Shown here one piece after another: positions 26,461 to 35,477 of a stretch of DNA of 55,467 nt (positions within the stretch are counted from its first letter, which is position 1; every line of letters starts with the position of its first letter). Both the position numbers and the translations under genes were made by a program. The DNA is from CAZQEZ01 sp964592475 (lineage in GTDB: Bacteria; Bacteroidota; Bacteroidia; Cytophagales; Cyclobacteriaceae). Under the pieces are notes generated by a model. It had not been told where the DNA came from, ran no database searches, and saw only the letters and a list, made by a program, of their open reading frames with translations. The stretch covers positions 1-55,467 of the forward strand of contig CAZQEZ010000008.1 in assembly GCA_964592475.1 (NCBI GenBank), written 5' to 3'.

Positions 26461-28233
26461 TTAATGCACGTTTATAGCATCGAATTTGCACTTTTCAAAA
26501 CATATTCCACAGCGTATACAATCATCTTCTACTATGAAATGAGGTTGCTTACGTTCGCCTTTAATTGCATCTACCGAACAGTTGCGTGCACAAACGCCGC
26601 AGCCATTACATAGTTCTTTTATTACTTCAAATTTCAATAATTCTTTACAGCTTTTGGCAGGGCATTTTTTATCATAAATGTGTGCTTCATATTCTTCTCG
26701 GAAATATTTTAAGGTAGTAAGTACAGGATTTGGGGCTGTTTGGCCCAAGCCACAAAGCGAGCTGTCTTTTATTTGATAAGCAAGTTCTTCCAGTTTCTCA
26801 ATATCGCCTTCTTCACCTTTTCCTTCGGTAATACGGGTGAGTATTTCCAGCATTCGTTTGGTGCCAATGCGGCAGAAGGTGCATTTGCCACAGCTTTCTT
26901 TTTGGGTAAAATCCAGAAAAAACCTGGCCATGTCTACCATACATGTGGTTTCATCCATTACCACCATACCACCCGACCCCATGATAGCACCGGTCGAGTT
27001 TACCGAATCGTAATCTACTTTTGTGTCACCAAGTCGCGCTGGAATGCATCCGCCGGAAGGGCCGCCCAGTTGCACCGCCTTGAATTTTTTATCATGCTGT
27101 ATACCACCGCCCAGTTTAAAAATAATATCATTGATGCTAATGCCCATGGGCACTTCTACCAATCCACCTCTTTTTATTTTTCCAGTAATCGCAAACACTT
27201 TGGTGCCTTTGCTCTTTTGGGTGCCATATTCGGCATACCGCTTTCCTCCGTTGAGCACAATCCAAGGAATATTGGCCAGGGTTTCCACATTATTGATATT
27301 GGTTGGCTTTTGCCAAAGACCCGATTCAGCTGGGAAAGGTGGTCTTTTGCGAGGCATTCCTCTATTGCCTTCTACAGATGCAATAAGGGCTGTTTCTTCA
27401 CCGCAGACAAATGCTCCGGCACCTTCTTTTATATAAACATCAAAATCAAAATCAGCAATACCACAAGCTTTGTTACCCAGATAGCCTTGTTCCCGCGCCT
27501 GGTCCAGTGCTATTTGCAATCTTTTAATTGCCAATGGATACTCGGCCCTGCAATAAATTATTCCCTTGTTGGCACCTATAGCGTAGGCACCTAGTATCAT
27601 GCCTTCTATTACTGCATGAGGATCACCTTCCAAAATAGACCGATCCATGAATGCACCCGGATCACCCTCATCAGCATTGCAAATAATGTATTTCTCATCA
27701 GATTCATAATTGCGGGCAAATTTCCATTTTATTCCGGTGGGGAAACCACCACCTCCGCGGCCTCTCATGCCCGATTCGATTACATCCTGCACTATCGCTT
27801 CAGGAGGAATGCTATAAAGTGCAATTTTTTTAGCGGCGACATAACCTTCCCTTTCTTCATATTCGGAAATATTCTCCGGGTTGATTTGTCCGCAATTTCT
27901 CAACGCTATTTTTGTCTGACCTTGCGTAAACTCCTTTTCACCAGTCTCGAAAAGATTAGATTTCACTACCCATTCTACAATTGGCGCACCTTCTTTTATA
28001 TGCTGACTTACAATTTTTTTAAGTTTACGTTTGTCCACATTGCCATACAAAAAGCTATCTTTTCCATCTACAACTTCCACCAGTGGCTCTAGATAACACA
28101 TGCCAATACAGCTAGTTTTAGCTAATTCAATGGGTATGTTTTCAGCACTTATGGTTTGCTGCAATTGATCGTAAATATCTTTTGCTCCCGCGGCTATACC
28201 GCAACTTCCCAGTCCAACTATTACTTTTTCCAT
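26461..28233 (-). CDS. NuoF/HydB-like NADH-binding flavoprotein with ferredoxin tail
   Basis: 590 residues. An N-terminal thioredoxin-like 2Fe-2S domain shows three Cys (Cys11, 42, 46). The FMN/NADH core carries RGRGGGGFPTGIKW, GEETALIASVEGNRGMPR and the N3-type 4Fe-4S site ESCGKCTFCRIGT plus LCGLGQTAPNP. A C-terminal 2x4Fe-4S ferredoxin follows (CNGCGVCARNC, CIRCGICFEKC). This layout matches the beta subunit of bifurcating hydrogenases and NAD-dependent formate dehydrogenases more than respiratory NuoF. It lies 2 bp after the NuoE-like gene and 21 bp before the large subunit gene. Confidence 0.9.
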   Translation of the reverse strand: MEKVIVGLGSCGIAAGAKDIYDQLQQTISAENIPIELAKTSCIGMCYLEPLVEVVDGKDSFLYGNVDKRKLKKIVSQHIKEGAPIVEWVVKSNLFETGEKEFTQGQTKIALRNCGQINPENISEYEEREGYVAAKKIALYSIPPEAIVQDVIESGMRGRGGGGFPTGIKWKFARNYESDEKYIICNADEGDPGAFMDRSILEGDPHAVIEGMILGAYAIGANKGIIYCRAEYPLAIKRLQIALDQAREQGYLGNKACGIADFDFDVYIKEGAGAFVCGEETALIASVEGNRGMPRKRPPFPAESGLWQKPTNINNVETLANIPWIVLNGGKRYAEYGTQKSKGTKVFAITGKIKRGGLVEVPMGISINDIIFKLGGGIQHDKKFKAVQLGGPSGGCIPARLGDTKVDYDSVNSTGAIMGSGGMVVMDETTCMVDMARFFLDFTQKESCGKCTFCRIGTKRMLEILTRITEGKGEEGDIEKLEELAYQIKDSSLCGLGQTAPNPVLTTLKYFREEYEAHIYDKKCPAKSCKELLKFEVIKELCNGCGVCARNCSVDAIKGERKQPHFIVEDDCIRCGICFEKCKFDAINVH

Positions 28234-28235
28234 GA

Positions 28236-28757
28236 CTAGTTATTTTTGTTTTTTTCTATATTGTCAATTGCTTTGCTGGCACTTTTGCCATTTAATTTGC
28301 CGAAGGTCTTATTTCCAATCATCATTACTGGTGCCAGGGAGCAACACCCAAGGCAGGCAACTGATTCTAGTGTAAATGAAAGGTCGGCAGTAGTCTGGCC
28401 AGTTTTTATCTTCAGTCTTTCTTGCAGAGAAGTAGTTATGGCTGGAGCATTTTGTACATGACATGCAGTACCATGACAAACCTTTATGATATTTTTTCCC
28501 ACCGGGTTTAGCCGAAATTGCGCATAAAAAGTTGCTACTCCATACAGGTCATTTAATTGCAAACCGGTTTCCTCTGAAATTTTATGAAAAGCAGCTTTGG
28601 GTATATAGCCATAAGTCTGTTGGACACCCTGCAATAAAGGGATCAGATTGCCTTTATGGCCTTTATAAGAGGCTATTATAGGATCAAGCAAAGTCAAGTC
28701 AGCAGTTGCGGTTGCTTTTTCCTTTGCTTTGGAAGTATCCATTCTTTTTATTCGCAT
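28236..28757 (-). CDS. NuoE/HydC-like 2Fe-2S thioredoxin-fold subunit
   Basis: 173 residues. An N-terminal helical bundle (~20-85) precedes a thioredoxin-like domain with the 2Fe-2S ligands CHGTAC and CLGCC. This is the standard NuoE/HydC design and length. It passes electrons to or from the FMN subunit encoded next in the operon. It is the first gene of the three-gene unit. Confidence 0.93.
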   Translation of the reverse strand: MRIKRMDTSKAKEKATATADLTLLDPIIASYKGHKGNLIPLLQGVQQTYGYIPKAAFHKISEETGLQLNDLYGVATFYAQFRLNPVGKNIIKVCHGTACHVQNAPAITTSLQERLKIKTGQTTADLSFTLESVACLGCCSLAPVMMIGNKTFGKLNGKSASKAIDNIEKNKNN

Positions 28758-28913
28758 AATTTATTTGAAGGTATAAGTTTCCTTTATTTATTAATTGATA
28801 AAATTAAAAAGCAAGGCAGCAGGAAAAAATGAGAATTGTCAACTTTTGGCCTGGTTTATATCAGTTATAGCTATGAAGATGCCATAACTTTTTTAAGAAT
28901 GCGAAAAATTAAG

Positions 28914-30131
28914 TTAGCGAATAATAAATCCTAGCTTAGCTACTTCTTGCCAAAAATCAGGAAACGATTTCTGCACAACATCAGGATCTTCAATAGTCAC
29001 TTGCATTTTAGTTGCTAAAGGAGCAAACGCCATTGCCATTCTATGATCTTCATAAGTTTCTATAGTTACCTTTTTGGGTAATTTTTTGCCAGGTATTAGT
29101 TGCCAGCTATTGCCTTGTTCTACCAATTGAGATCCAATTTTCCCTAACTGAGCCTGCAATGCGGCTATTCTATCTGTTTCTTTAATGCGCAAACTTTCCA
29201 GTCCATTCATTTCCAGTGTAATTCCTTTAGCAGCAGCCACTACTGCAACTGTTTGTGCCAGATCAGGACAATTAGTAAAATCAAATGTGGCAGACTTTAC
29301 ATGATCTTTCTTCTTCAACAAAACCATGTTTTCTTCATAGGTGGTTTCTACACCCAGCTGGTGCATCATTGCTGCAATTGCCTGGTCTCCCTGAAAAGAA
29401 TTCTGCCTTAATCCTGGTAGTAAGCAAGTTGCATCATTTGCCAACGCCAAAAAGCTGTACCAATAACTAGCACCTGACCAATCGCTTTCGATACTGTAAT
29501 CGTTGGCAACATATAGCTGAGGATATACTTCTATCACATTATCTTTCACCTGGGCAGTTACACCAAAATGCTTCATTAGATTTAAAGTCATGGTAATATA
29601 GGGCCAACTGCCTATTTTTCCTTCCAACTGTAGCGCAAGCCCCTGGGTTAGTAACGGTGCAATCATGAGCAAAGCTGAGACGTACTGGCTACTTATATCA
29701 CCTCTTACTTTCAGGTAATTTACTTTTTGTTGGTCCATGCCATATATTTTAATGGGAGGATATCCTTCATTTTCAAGGTAATCTATTTTAGCACCTAATT
29801 GATGCAGTGCGTCTACTAGTATTTTGATAGGTCGCTGATGCATTCGAGGAGTACCTTTAAGGATGGTTTCTCTGTTTTGGCTGGTACAGTAAGCAGTCAG
29901 AAATCTCATGGTAGTGCCGGCATCTTGCACATTCAATTCCAGTTCGTTACTTTCAAGCAACTGCTGCATGATTTTAGTATCCCTGGCATTCGATAAATTA
30001 TGCAATTCAATAGGAGCGTCAGCCAATGCTTTAATAATTAAAGCACGGTTGCTTTCACTTTTTGAAGCTGATAATTCGATAGTGGAAGAGTTGAGTTGTT
30101 CTAATTTTTCAATTATTATTTTTTCAATCAT
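28914..30131 (-). CDS. aroA: 3-phosphoshikimate 1-carboxyvinyltransferase (EPSP synthase)
   Basis: 405 residues, slightly shorter than the usual ~427. Substrate-binding motifs are present: ASKSESNR (PEP/shikimate lysine), DAGTTMRFL (the NAGTAMR region), the KVRGDISSQY-like stretch, RIKETDRI and the late YEDHRMAM with the conserved His-Arg. It catalyses the sixth step of the shikimate pathway. Its start overlaps by 8 nt the end of a small membrane-protein gene, indicating co-transcription. Confidence 0.95.
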   Translation of the reverse strand: MIEKIIIEKLEQLNSSTIELSASKSESNRALIIKALADAPIELHNLSNARDTKIMQQLLESNELELNVQDAGTTMRFLTAYCTSQNRETILKGTPRMHQRPIKILVDALHQLGAKIDYLENEGYPPIKIYGMDQQKVNYLKVRGDISSQYVSALLMIAPLLTQGLALQLEGKIGSWPYITMTLNLMKHFGVTAQVKDNVIEVYPQLYVANDYSIESDWSGASYWYSFLALANDATCLLPGLRQNSFQGDQAIAAMMHQLGVETTYEENMVLLKKKDHVKSATFDFTNCPDLAQTVAVVAAAKGITLEMNGLESLRIKETDRIAALQAQLGKIGSQLVEQGNSWQLIPGKKLPKKVTIETYEDHRMAMAFAPLATKMQVTIEDPDVVQKSFPDFWQEVAKLGFIIR

Positions 30132-30348
30132 TACCTTCGGTATTGTTGTTCAATTTTTTCTTTATCCTCTGATTTAAAAAATGGATTCCGTAAGTAATAC
30201 CAAGCATTACCAATGCATAAATAGTAGCTCTAAATCCCATTTCATCGGATCGCAGGCTTACGTAAAATATAAATAAAGTAGCGACCAACGATATCCAGAA
30301 AAGAAATTCTAACAGGTTGGATATTATTTTTAAATTATCTCTTCTCAT
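30124..30348 (-). CDS. Small two-helix membrane protein, unknown
   Basis: 74 residues with two membrane segments (~12-30 and ~40-59), a positive start (MRRDNLK) and a polar Lys/Asn-rich tail. No family is recognised. Its 3' end overlaps aroA by 8 nt, so translation is probably coupled. It may simply be a conserved Bacteroidota small membrane protein carried with aroA. Confidence 0.6.
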   Translation of the reverse strand: MRRDNLKIISNLLEFLFWISLVATLFIFYVSLRSDEMGFRATIYALVMLGITYGIHFLNQRIKKKLNNNTEGND

Positions 30349-30478
30349 AAGTCAGCAAAAATAGAAAAATACTGGCAAATGATAAATTTCTTTTTAATGA
30401 TAACCGATAAAATAAAATATTGCTTGTTGACCTTTGTAGCAGGAAAAAAATGGGAGTAGATATAATTGGTAAAGTAAA

Positions 30479-30509
30479 AATACCATCAATTAAGCAAACC
30501 GATGGTATT
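30479..30509 (-). terminator. Terminator of the rhomboid operon
   Basis: AATACCATC (30479-30487) and GATGGTATT (30501-30509) form a 9-bp stem with a 13-nt loop. Read on the minus strand it is followed by TTTTTACTTTACC. It lies about 100 bp past the rhomboid stop. Confidence 0.65.
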
Positions 30510-30606
30510 GATGTACGTTGATCAGGTACGTGATGAAACAAATATAGCACATAATTAAAAATTTAGCAAAAAAGTAAAATTAATTGGGGGTAATATTTTC
30601 ATATTT

Positions 30607-31170
30607 TTAATACCTCTTTTTTGGTTTTTTACTAAATTGCATGGCAAAAAAAGCGCCAGCAATTCCTCCCAGTAGGTGTGATTCCCAACTTATGCCCGGT
30701 TGATCAGGAAATATACCGTATACAAGCCCACCATATAAAAGAGTAATAATTATACTGATAACAAGTGATTTTAAGTCTTTGCGAAAAATGCCGAAAAAGA
30801 TTAAAAAACCAGCCAGGCCGTAAATAACGCCGCTGGCACCTATGTGAATGGATGGACGCGCTAAAAGCCAAACCAATGAATTGATAACCAGATACAGACC
30901 AAAAAATACGCTATTGGCAATCTTATTATAAAAGAAATAAAGCGTGGTACCCAATAGCAGTAAAGGTAAAGTATTGCTGATCAAATGGGTAAGATTACCA
31001 TGTACTAGCGGCGCAGTAAAAATACCTATCAGTCCCGTAAGCGTACGAGGTATTATACCAAATGCCCTAAAATCAATCAAAGGCAAAAAGGGATCGATAA
31101 AAAATACTGCCCACATGATAAAAACCATGCGGAGTGGAATTATTAGACTATAAATAAAACCGTCTTTCAT
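30607..31170 (-). CDS. Rhomboid-family intramembrane serine protease
   Basis: 187 residues with six membrane helices. The catalytic dyad is visible: Ser113 in GASG (111-114) and His165 in the last helix (SHLLGGIAGAFF). The upstream HGNLTHLISN (57-66) is the usual His/Asn region. The substrate is unknown. The start overlaps by 4 nt the stop of the preceding acidic-protein gene, so they are coupled. Confidence 0.92.
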   Translation of the reverse strand: MKDGFIYSLIIPLRMVFIMWAVFFIDPFLPLIDFRAFGIIPRTLTGLIGIFTAPLVHGNLTHLISNTLPLLLLGTTLYFFYNKIANSVFFGLYLVINSLVWLLARPSIHIGASGVIYGLAGFLIFFGIFRKDLKSLVISIIITLLYGGLVYGIFPDQPGISWESHLLGGIAGAFFAMQFSKKPKKRY

Positions 31171-31640
31171 TTTTGAGATTTGTTAGCTGGATTACTGACC
31201 ATAGGCAAGTCTATATATTTTGACTCTTCTTTATCCACCGCCATATAACCTAATACTCCTCCTGAAGCTTCAGCAATATTCCTGGCCAGGTCTTTCATGT
31301 TAACATAAAACTGCGTGGCTACTTCAATAGATAGTTTTGGTAAAATATTATTTAATTGCGACAACTGATCACTGATAATTTGATTGCGGCTTTCGGTTTC
31401 TTTGGGATATTTTTGAAGATAGTTGATAAGATTATTTTCAAAATCTTCAATAACCTTTTGATAAAACTGGTCCAATATCGTTTGTCCTCCTTTGCCATTT
31501 TTATCTATTAGCATTTTGGCTTCAGCAATTTCAGCAGCATCTATATCACTATCTGCTCCTGCAATTAAAATTGTTATTAAGACAGGTGTCTCCTTTAAAA
31601 ATGCTTCTTCGTCCGCCGATAGATTTACTAAGTAAGCCAT
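31167..31640 (-). CDS. Hypothetical helical acidic protein (TerB-like features)
   Basis: 157 residues, predicted all-helical and soluble. The segment GADSDIDAAEIAEAKMLIDKNG (~27-48) resembles the metal-binding first helix pair of TerB-like domains, where acidic residues follow a DxDxxE pattern. The middle is a heptad-like helix, and the C-terminus has a Gly-rich segment (ASGGVLGYMAVDKEESKYID). Function is unknown. It is translationally coupled (4-nt overlap) to the rhomboid protease, so it may act with it. Confidence 0.65.
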   Translation of the reverse strand: MAYLVNLSADEEAFLKETPVLITILIAGADSDIDAAEIAEAKMLIDKNGKGGQTILDQFYQKVIEDFENNLINYLQKYPKETESRNQIISDQLSQLNNILPKLSIEVATQFYVNMKDLARNIAEASGGVLGYMAVDKEESKYIDLPMVSNPANKSQK

Positions 31641-31895
31641 TAGATTTCATTATTTATATTAAACGATAAAAATAGAAAATAAAAAACTCACTACTAAACA
31701 TTTTTGCAAGTTTATTCCCCGTGCAAAACGATTTGTAGTGCTAACAAAGCGGTTGTTGGTCTAATTTTTTGATTTTCTTACATGGATGATTTATTAATTT
31801 GTTAATCACATTAAATTAAATATTTATTAATTACTTTTAAAATATAAATTGACAAGCTATACAACACCCTTTTAACAACCTAAAGAGCTACATAA

Positions 31896-33281
31896 ATGAG
31901 TGAAGCAAGACCAGTGAATATTTATGTGATTGAAGATGACCCGGTATATGCCAAGTTTTTGACTTATGTGCTCAATCTAAATCCCGACCATGAAGTGAAA
32001 ATATTCGAAGAAGGCGAAGATTTTCTAGATCATTTGCATGAAAAGCCGGATATCATTACACTAGATTACTCTCTTCCTGATATTACAGGCGAAGATGTAA
32101 TAAGCAAAGTGAAAAGTTTTGATGTTAATATCCCTATTATAATTGTTTCTGCCCAGGAGAAAATTGGCACAGCGGTAAATTTACTCAAATTGGGTGCTTA
32201 TGATTATATTCCTAAAGATAAAGAAACCAAAGATCGGCTACTTAACACGATTAATAATGCTAAGAAAAATATAAGCCTAATTAATGAAATAAACTACCTA
32301 CGAGAAGAAATTTCTTCAAGATATGAATTTGGCAAAAGCATAATTGGTAATAGCACCGCCATAAAAAAAGTTTTTACGCTGCTGGAAAAGGCCGTAAAAA
32401 CCAATATAACTGTATCTATTACCGGCGAAACAGGTACCGGAAAAGAACTTGTGGCCAAAGCAATTCATTACAACTCTTCCCGGAAAAACAAACCTTTTGT
32501 TCCGGTAAATATAGCCGCTATACCAAGGGAGCTTATAGAAAGTGAACTTTTTGGTCACGAAAAAGGTGCCTTTACCGGTGCATTTTCTCGTAGAATAGGC
32601 AAGTTTGAAGAGGCTCAGGAAGGTGCAATATTTTTGGATGAAATAGGCGAAATGGAATTAAGCTTGCAAGCCAAATTGCTACGGGTAATACAAGAGCGCG
32701 AAGTAAGCCGCATTGGCAGTAATAGCACACTAAAACTTGATGTGCGCATTATTGTAGCAACTCATCGCAATCTGGCTGAAGAAGTTAAAAATGGCAACTT
32801 CAGAGAAGATCTTTATTATCGTTTGTTAGGATTGCCCATTAATTTACCTCCCTTACGTGAAAGAGGAAATGACGTAATAATTATAGCTAAGCATTTATTA
32901 GATACGTTTTGCATGGAAAATGATCTGGATTTAATGCAATTGGATCGCACCGCACAGGAAAAATTGATGGGTTATAGTTTTCCGGGAAATGTTCGTGAAC
33001 TTAAATCAGTAGTAGAACTAAGCGCAGTAATGGCGGCTGATACAACGATAACTGCCGAAGATATTAAGTTTAACAGCGTAAACATTTTAAATGACAATAA
33101 TCTTCTTAATGAAGAGCTATCTTTAAGGGATTATATATTTAAAATAATTCAATACTTTTTGGATAAACACGACAATAATGTAATTAAAGTAGCCCAAAAA
33201 TTAGATATTGGTAAGTCAACTATTTATCGATATTTGAAAGAAATGGAAGACAAAGAAGATTATGTAGAAATGAATAAATAA
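31896..33281 (+). CDS. Sigma-54-dependent response regulator (NtrC family)
   Basis: 461 residues. The receiver domain (~8-120) has the phospho-acceptor Asp57 (LDYSLP) and acidic pocket EDD. The AAA+ domain (~145-375) has Walker A GETGTGKE (177-184), the sigma-54 contact loop GAFTGA (224-229) and Walker B IFLDEIGE (245-252). A Fis-type HTH (~425-455) reads VIKVAQKLDIGKSTIYRYLK. No kinase gene is adjacent. An Hpt protein gene follows 41 bp later, suggesting phosphorelay input from a hybrid kinase elsewhere. Confidence 0.93.
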   Translation: MSEARPVNIYVIEDDPVYAKFLTYVLNLNPDHEVKIFEEGEDFLDHLHEKPDIITLDYSLPDITGEDVISKVKSFDVNIPIIIVSAQEKIGTAVNLLKLGAYDYIPKDKETKDRLLNTINNAKKNISLINEINYLREEISSRYEFGKSIIGNSTAIKKVFTLLEKAVKTNITVSITGETGTGKELVAKAIHYNSSRKNKPFVPVNIAAIPRELIESELFGHEKGAFTGAFSRRIGKFEEAQEGAIFLDEIGEMELSLQAKLLRVIQEREVSRIGSNSTLKLDVRIIVATHRNLAEEVKNGNFREDLYYRLLGLPINLPPLRERGNDVIIIAKHLLDTFCMENDLDLMQLDRTAQEKLMGYSFPGNVRELKSVVELSAVMAADTTITAEDIKFNSVNILNDNNLLNEELSLRDYIFKIIQYFLDKHDNNVIKVAQKLDIGKSTIYRYLKEMEDKEDYVEMNK

Positions 33282-33322
33282 GCTATTGTAAAAAACGAGT
33301 GATAACTTAACTTTTAGTAAAG

Positions 33323-33667
33323 ATGAATAGAACTACCAACTTATCGTACTTAAAGTCCATAAGTGATAATGATGAAAATTTTATGAGCGACATGATTACT
33401 ACTTTTTTGGAGCAAACGCCAGAATTACTTGCTGAAATGCAGTTACTGGCTCGTCAGAATAATTGGCCTCAGATAGGTAGAACAGCTCACCGTATGAAGC
33501 CATCGCTTACATTTATGGGAATGAACGATGGGCAGCGCCTGATCAAAGATATTGAGCAATACTGCCAAAATAAATCTAATGCCGAACAGCTGTTTAAACT
33601 AATCAATATGCTTAGCCGCGAATGTGAAATGGCTTTTAATGAATTGAGGAAAAAAAATATTGCCTAG
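33323..33667 (+). CDS. Histidine phosphotransfer (Hpt) protein
   Basis: 114 residues forming a single Hpt four-helix bundle. The phosphorylated His is His56 in RTAHRMKPSLTFMG, with the Lys and small residues that normally follow it. It probably shuttles phosphoryl groups to the sigma-54 regulator encoded just upstream. The kinase is not in the window. Confidence 0.9.
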   Translation: MNRTTNLSYLKSISDNDENFMSDMITTFLEQTPELLAEMQLLARQNNWPQIGRTAHRMKPSLTFMGMNDGQRLIKDIEQYCQNKSNAEQLFKLINMLSRECEMAFNELRKKNIA

Positions 33668-33970
33668 GGCTTATAAACATCGTAAAACCAGCAATTTTTA
33701 TTATGTTCTCCGGATATTTTAAATATTTGATTTTTTCATTTATTGCGGTGTAAGTTAATATTGCTGGTGTATTTCTACAGTAATTTTCTGTTTTTCCCCA
33801 TAATTTCACCAGCAGTCACTAAGCACCCTTAATAATTCGATTTTGTACTTGTTTTAAACATTGTATCACCACAAAAAATAAAATAGTGACCTGATAAACT
33901 ATAATTATAATTGTTCGTTCTTACCTATGAAATTAATACTCATGCATGCAATATCGGGTTTATCTTTCTT
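33668..33970. other. 303-bp intergenic region without a recognised gene
   Basis: AT-rich spacer between the Hpt gene and the phosphoesterase gene. A frame from TTG 33911 continues into the phosphoesterase, but its first 20 residues lack the membrane-anchor pattern and are judged untranslated. No terminator hairpin is evident. Confidence 0.5.
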
Positions 33971-35233
33971 ATGAATAGAACAATTTTCATTTCTTTTCTG
34001 GCTATTGCCATTTTACTTCTCGATTTTTATGTTTTTCAGGCAGTAAAAAATGTAACTGGTACCTTAAGCCCTGGCTGGCGTAAATTTGTATATGTCGCTT
34101 ACTGGAGTATTACGGTAATTACTTTTGCTGGTATAATAGCCGTTAATTTTTTTGATATCGAGTCTGTAAGTAGGACCTTCCGTAATTTTATAATCGTATG
34201 GATTTTTATTCATGTAATAGCTAAAACATTTGCCATTATTTTTTTGCTTATTGATGATTTGGTGAGGCTTATCCGGTGGGCAGTATATAAAATTTCTGCT
34301 TCCAGTAAAAATGAGGCAGTACTTTCGGCAGGAAAAAAAATCAGCCGCTCCGAATTTCTTTCACGAACGGCATTGGTAGCTGGAGCAATACCGGCTGTTA
34401 CCATGAGCTTTGGGATTATAAGTGGTGCTCACAATTACCGTGTTCATCGTAAAACAATTTATTTGCCCAATTTACCCAAAGAATTTGATGGTATGCGTAT
34501 TGGGCAATTATCTGATATCCATTCCGGAAGTTTTTTTAATAAAAAGGCAGTAAATGGTGGCGTTGGAATGTTCATGGCTGAAAAGCCCGATCTTATCTTT
34601 TTTACAGGAGACTTAGTAAACAATTCATCCGATGAAATCAAAGAATATATTAACGTTTTCAATCAAGTTAAAGCTCCCTTGGGAGTATTTTCTACTTTAG
34701 GTAATCATGACTATGGCGACTATCGGCAATGGCCCTCTCCGGAAGCCAAGAAGCAAAACTTTCAGGATTTACTCGAAGCACATAAAGCATTGGGCTGGGA
34801 TTTACTCAATAATGTGAATAGAACGGTTACGGTGGATAATGCTCAAATAGGAATAATAGGAGTGGAAAATTGGGGTAAAGGTAGGTTTCCCAAATATGGT
34901 GATTTGCAAAAAGCCTATCAGGGCATGCAAGATTTGCCAGTTAAGCTTTTACTTTCTCACGATCCCAGCCATTGGAATAAACAGGTGCTTCCCGGGTATC
35001 AAGATATAGATATTACCTTTAGTGGTCATACCCATGGATTTCAGTTTGGAGTAGAAATAGGTGATTGGAAATGGAGCCCTTCCAAATTTGTATACGAGCA
35101 ATGGGCGGGGCTTTATCAGCAAAATAATCAATTCTTGTATGTCAATAGAGGTTTCGGCTTTATAGGTTACCCGGGTAGAATAGGCATTTGGCCTGAAGTA
35201 ACAATAATCGAGCTTAAAAGAGGTGAGGCTTAG
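33971..35233 (+). CDS. Membrane-bound metallophosphoesterase (calcineurin-like)
   Basis: About 420 residues from ATG 33971; the longer frame from TTG 33911 adds a polar stretch before the first helix. Four membrane helices precede the catalytic domain. All metal motifs are present in order: LSDIHSG, GDLVNN, GNHDYG, LSHDP and SGHTHG. This is the YkuE/YaeI type, attached to the membrane with the active site outside or at the interface. Relatives hydrolyse lipid-linked or nucleotide phosphates; the substrate is unknown here. Confidence 0.9.
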   Translation: MNRTIFISFLAIAILLLDFYVFQAVKNVTGTLSPGWRKFVYVAYWSITVITFAGIIAVNFFDIESVSRTFRNFIIVWIFIHVIAKTFAIIFLLIDDLVRLIRWAVYKISASSKNEAVLSAGKKISRSEFLSRTALVAGAIPAVTMSFGIISGAHNYRVHRKTIYLPNLPKEFDGMRIGQLSDIHSGSFFNKKAVNGGVGMFMAEKPDLIFFTGDLVNNSSDEIKEYINVFNQVKAPLGVFSTLGNHDYGDYRQWPSPEAKKQNFQDLLEAHKALGWDLLNNVNRTVTVDNAQIGIIGVENWGKGRFPKYGDLQKAYQGMQDLPVKLLLSHDPSHWNKQVLPGYQDIDITFSGHTHGFQFGVEIGDWKWSPSKFVYEQWAGLYQQNNQFLYVNRGFGFIGYPGRIGIWPEVTIIELKRGEA

Positions 35234-35477
35234 TGATTGGCTATTGTTTATTTTCCGGGTGAAGTAAACCTAATGCTACTAATTCTGTTAGCATTATGTA
35301 AAAAAAATCTTTTCTATAATTATAATTAAGCCCTCCTTTGATTGAATTTCTAGCAATATCGTCAATTGAGTTATATTTAGAATAAATCAAAAAGCGGAAG
35401 TACTACAACGAGCATTTTCGCTTTTGATCAAATACGATAAGAATGATGACTCAGGTAATTACATAAATTAATATTTC

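Noticed and set aside
26740..27594. 284-codon plus-strand frame
   Set aside because: It is antisense to the NuoF-like gene, whose motifs are all intact; composition is that of a mirrored coding strand.
30450..30521. 23-codon micro-ORF after an AGGA-like ribosome site
   Set aside because: It overlaps the terminator hairpin of the rhomboid operon, which explains the sequence constraint better; no homologue is recognised.
30335..30550. 71-residue frame on the minus strand
   Set aside because: It spans the terminator hairpin, has no protein-like pattern and would overlap the start of the small membrane protein gene upstream of aroA.
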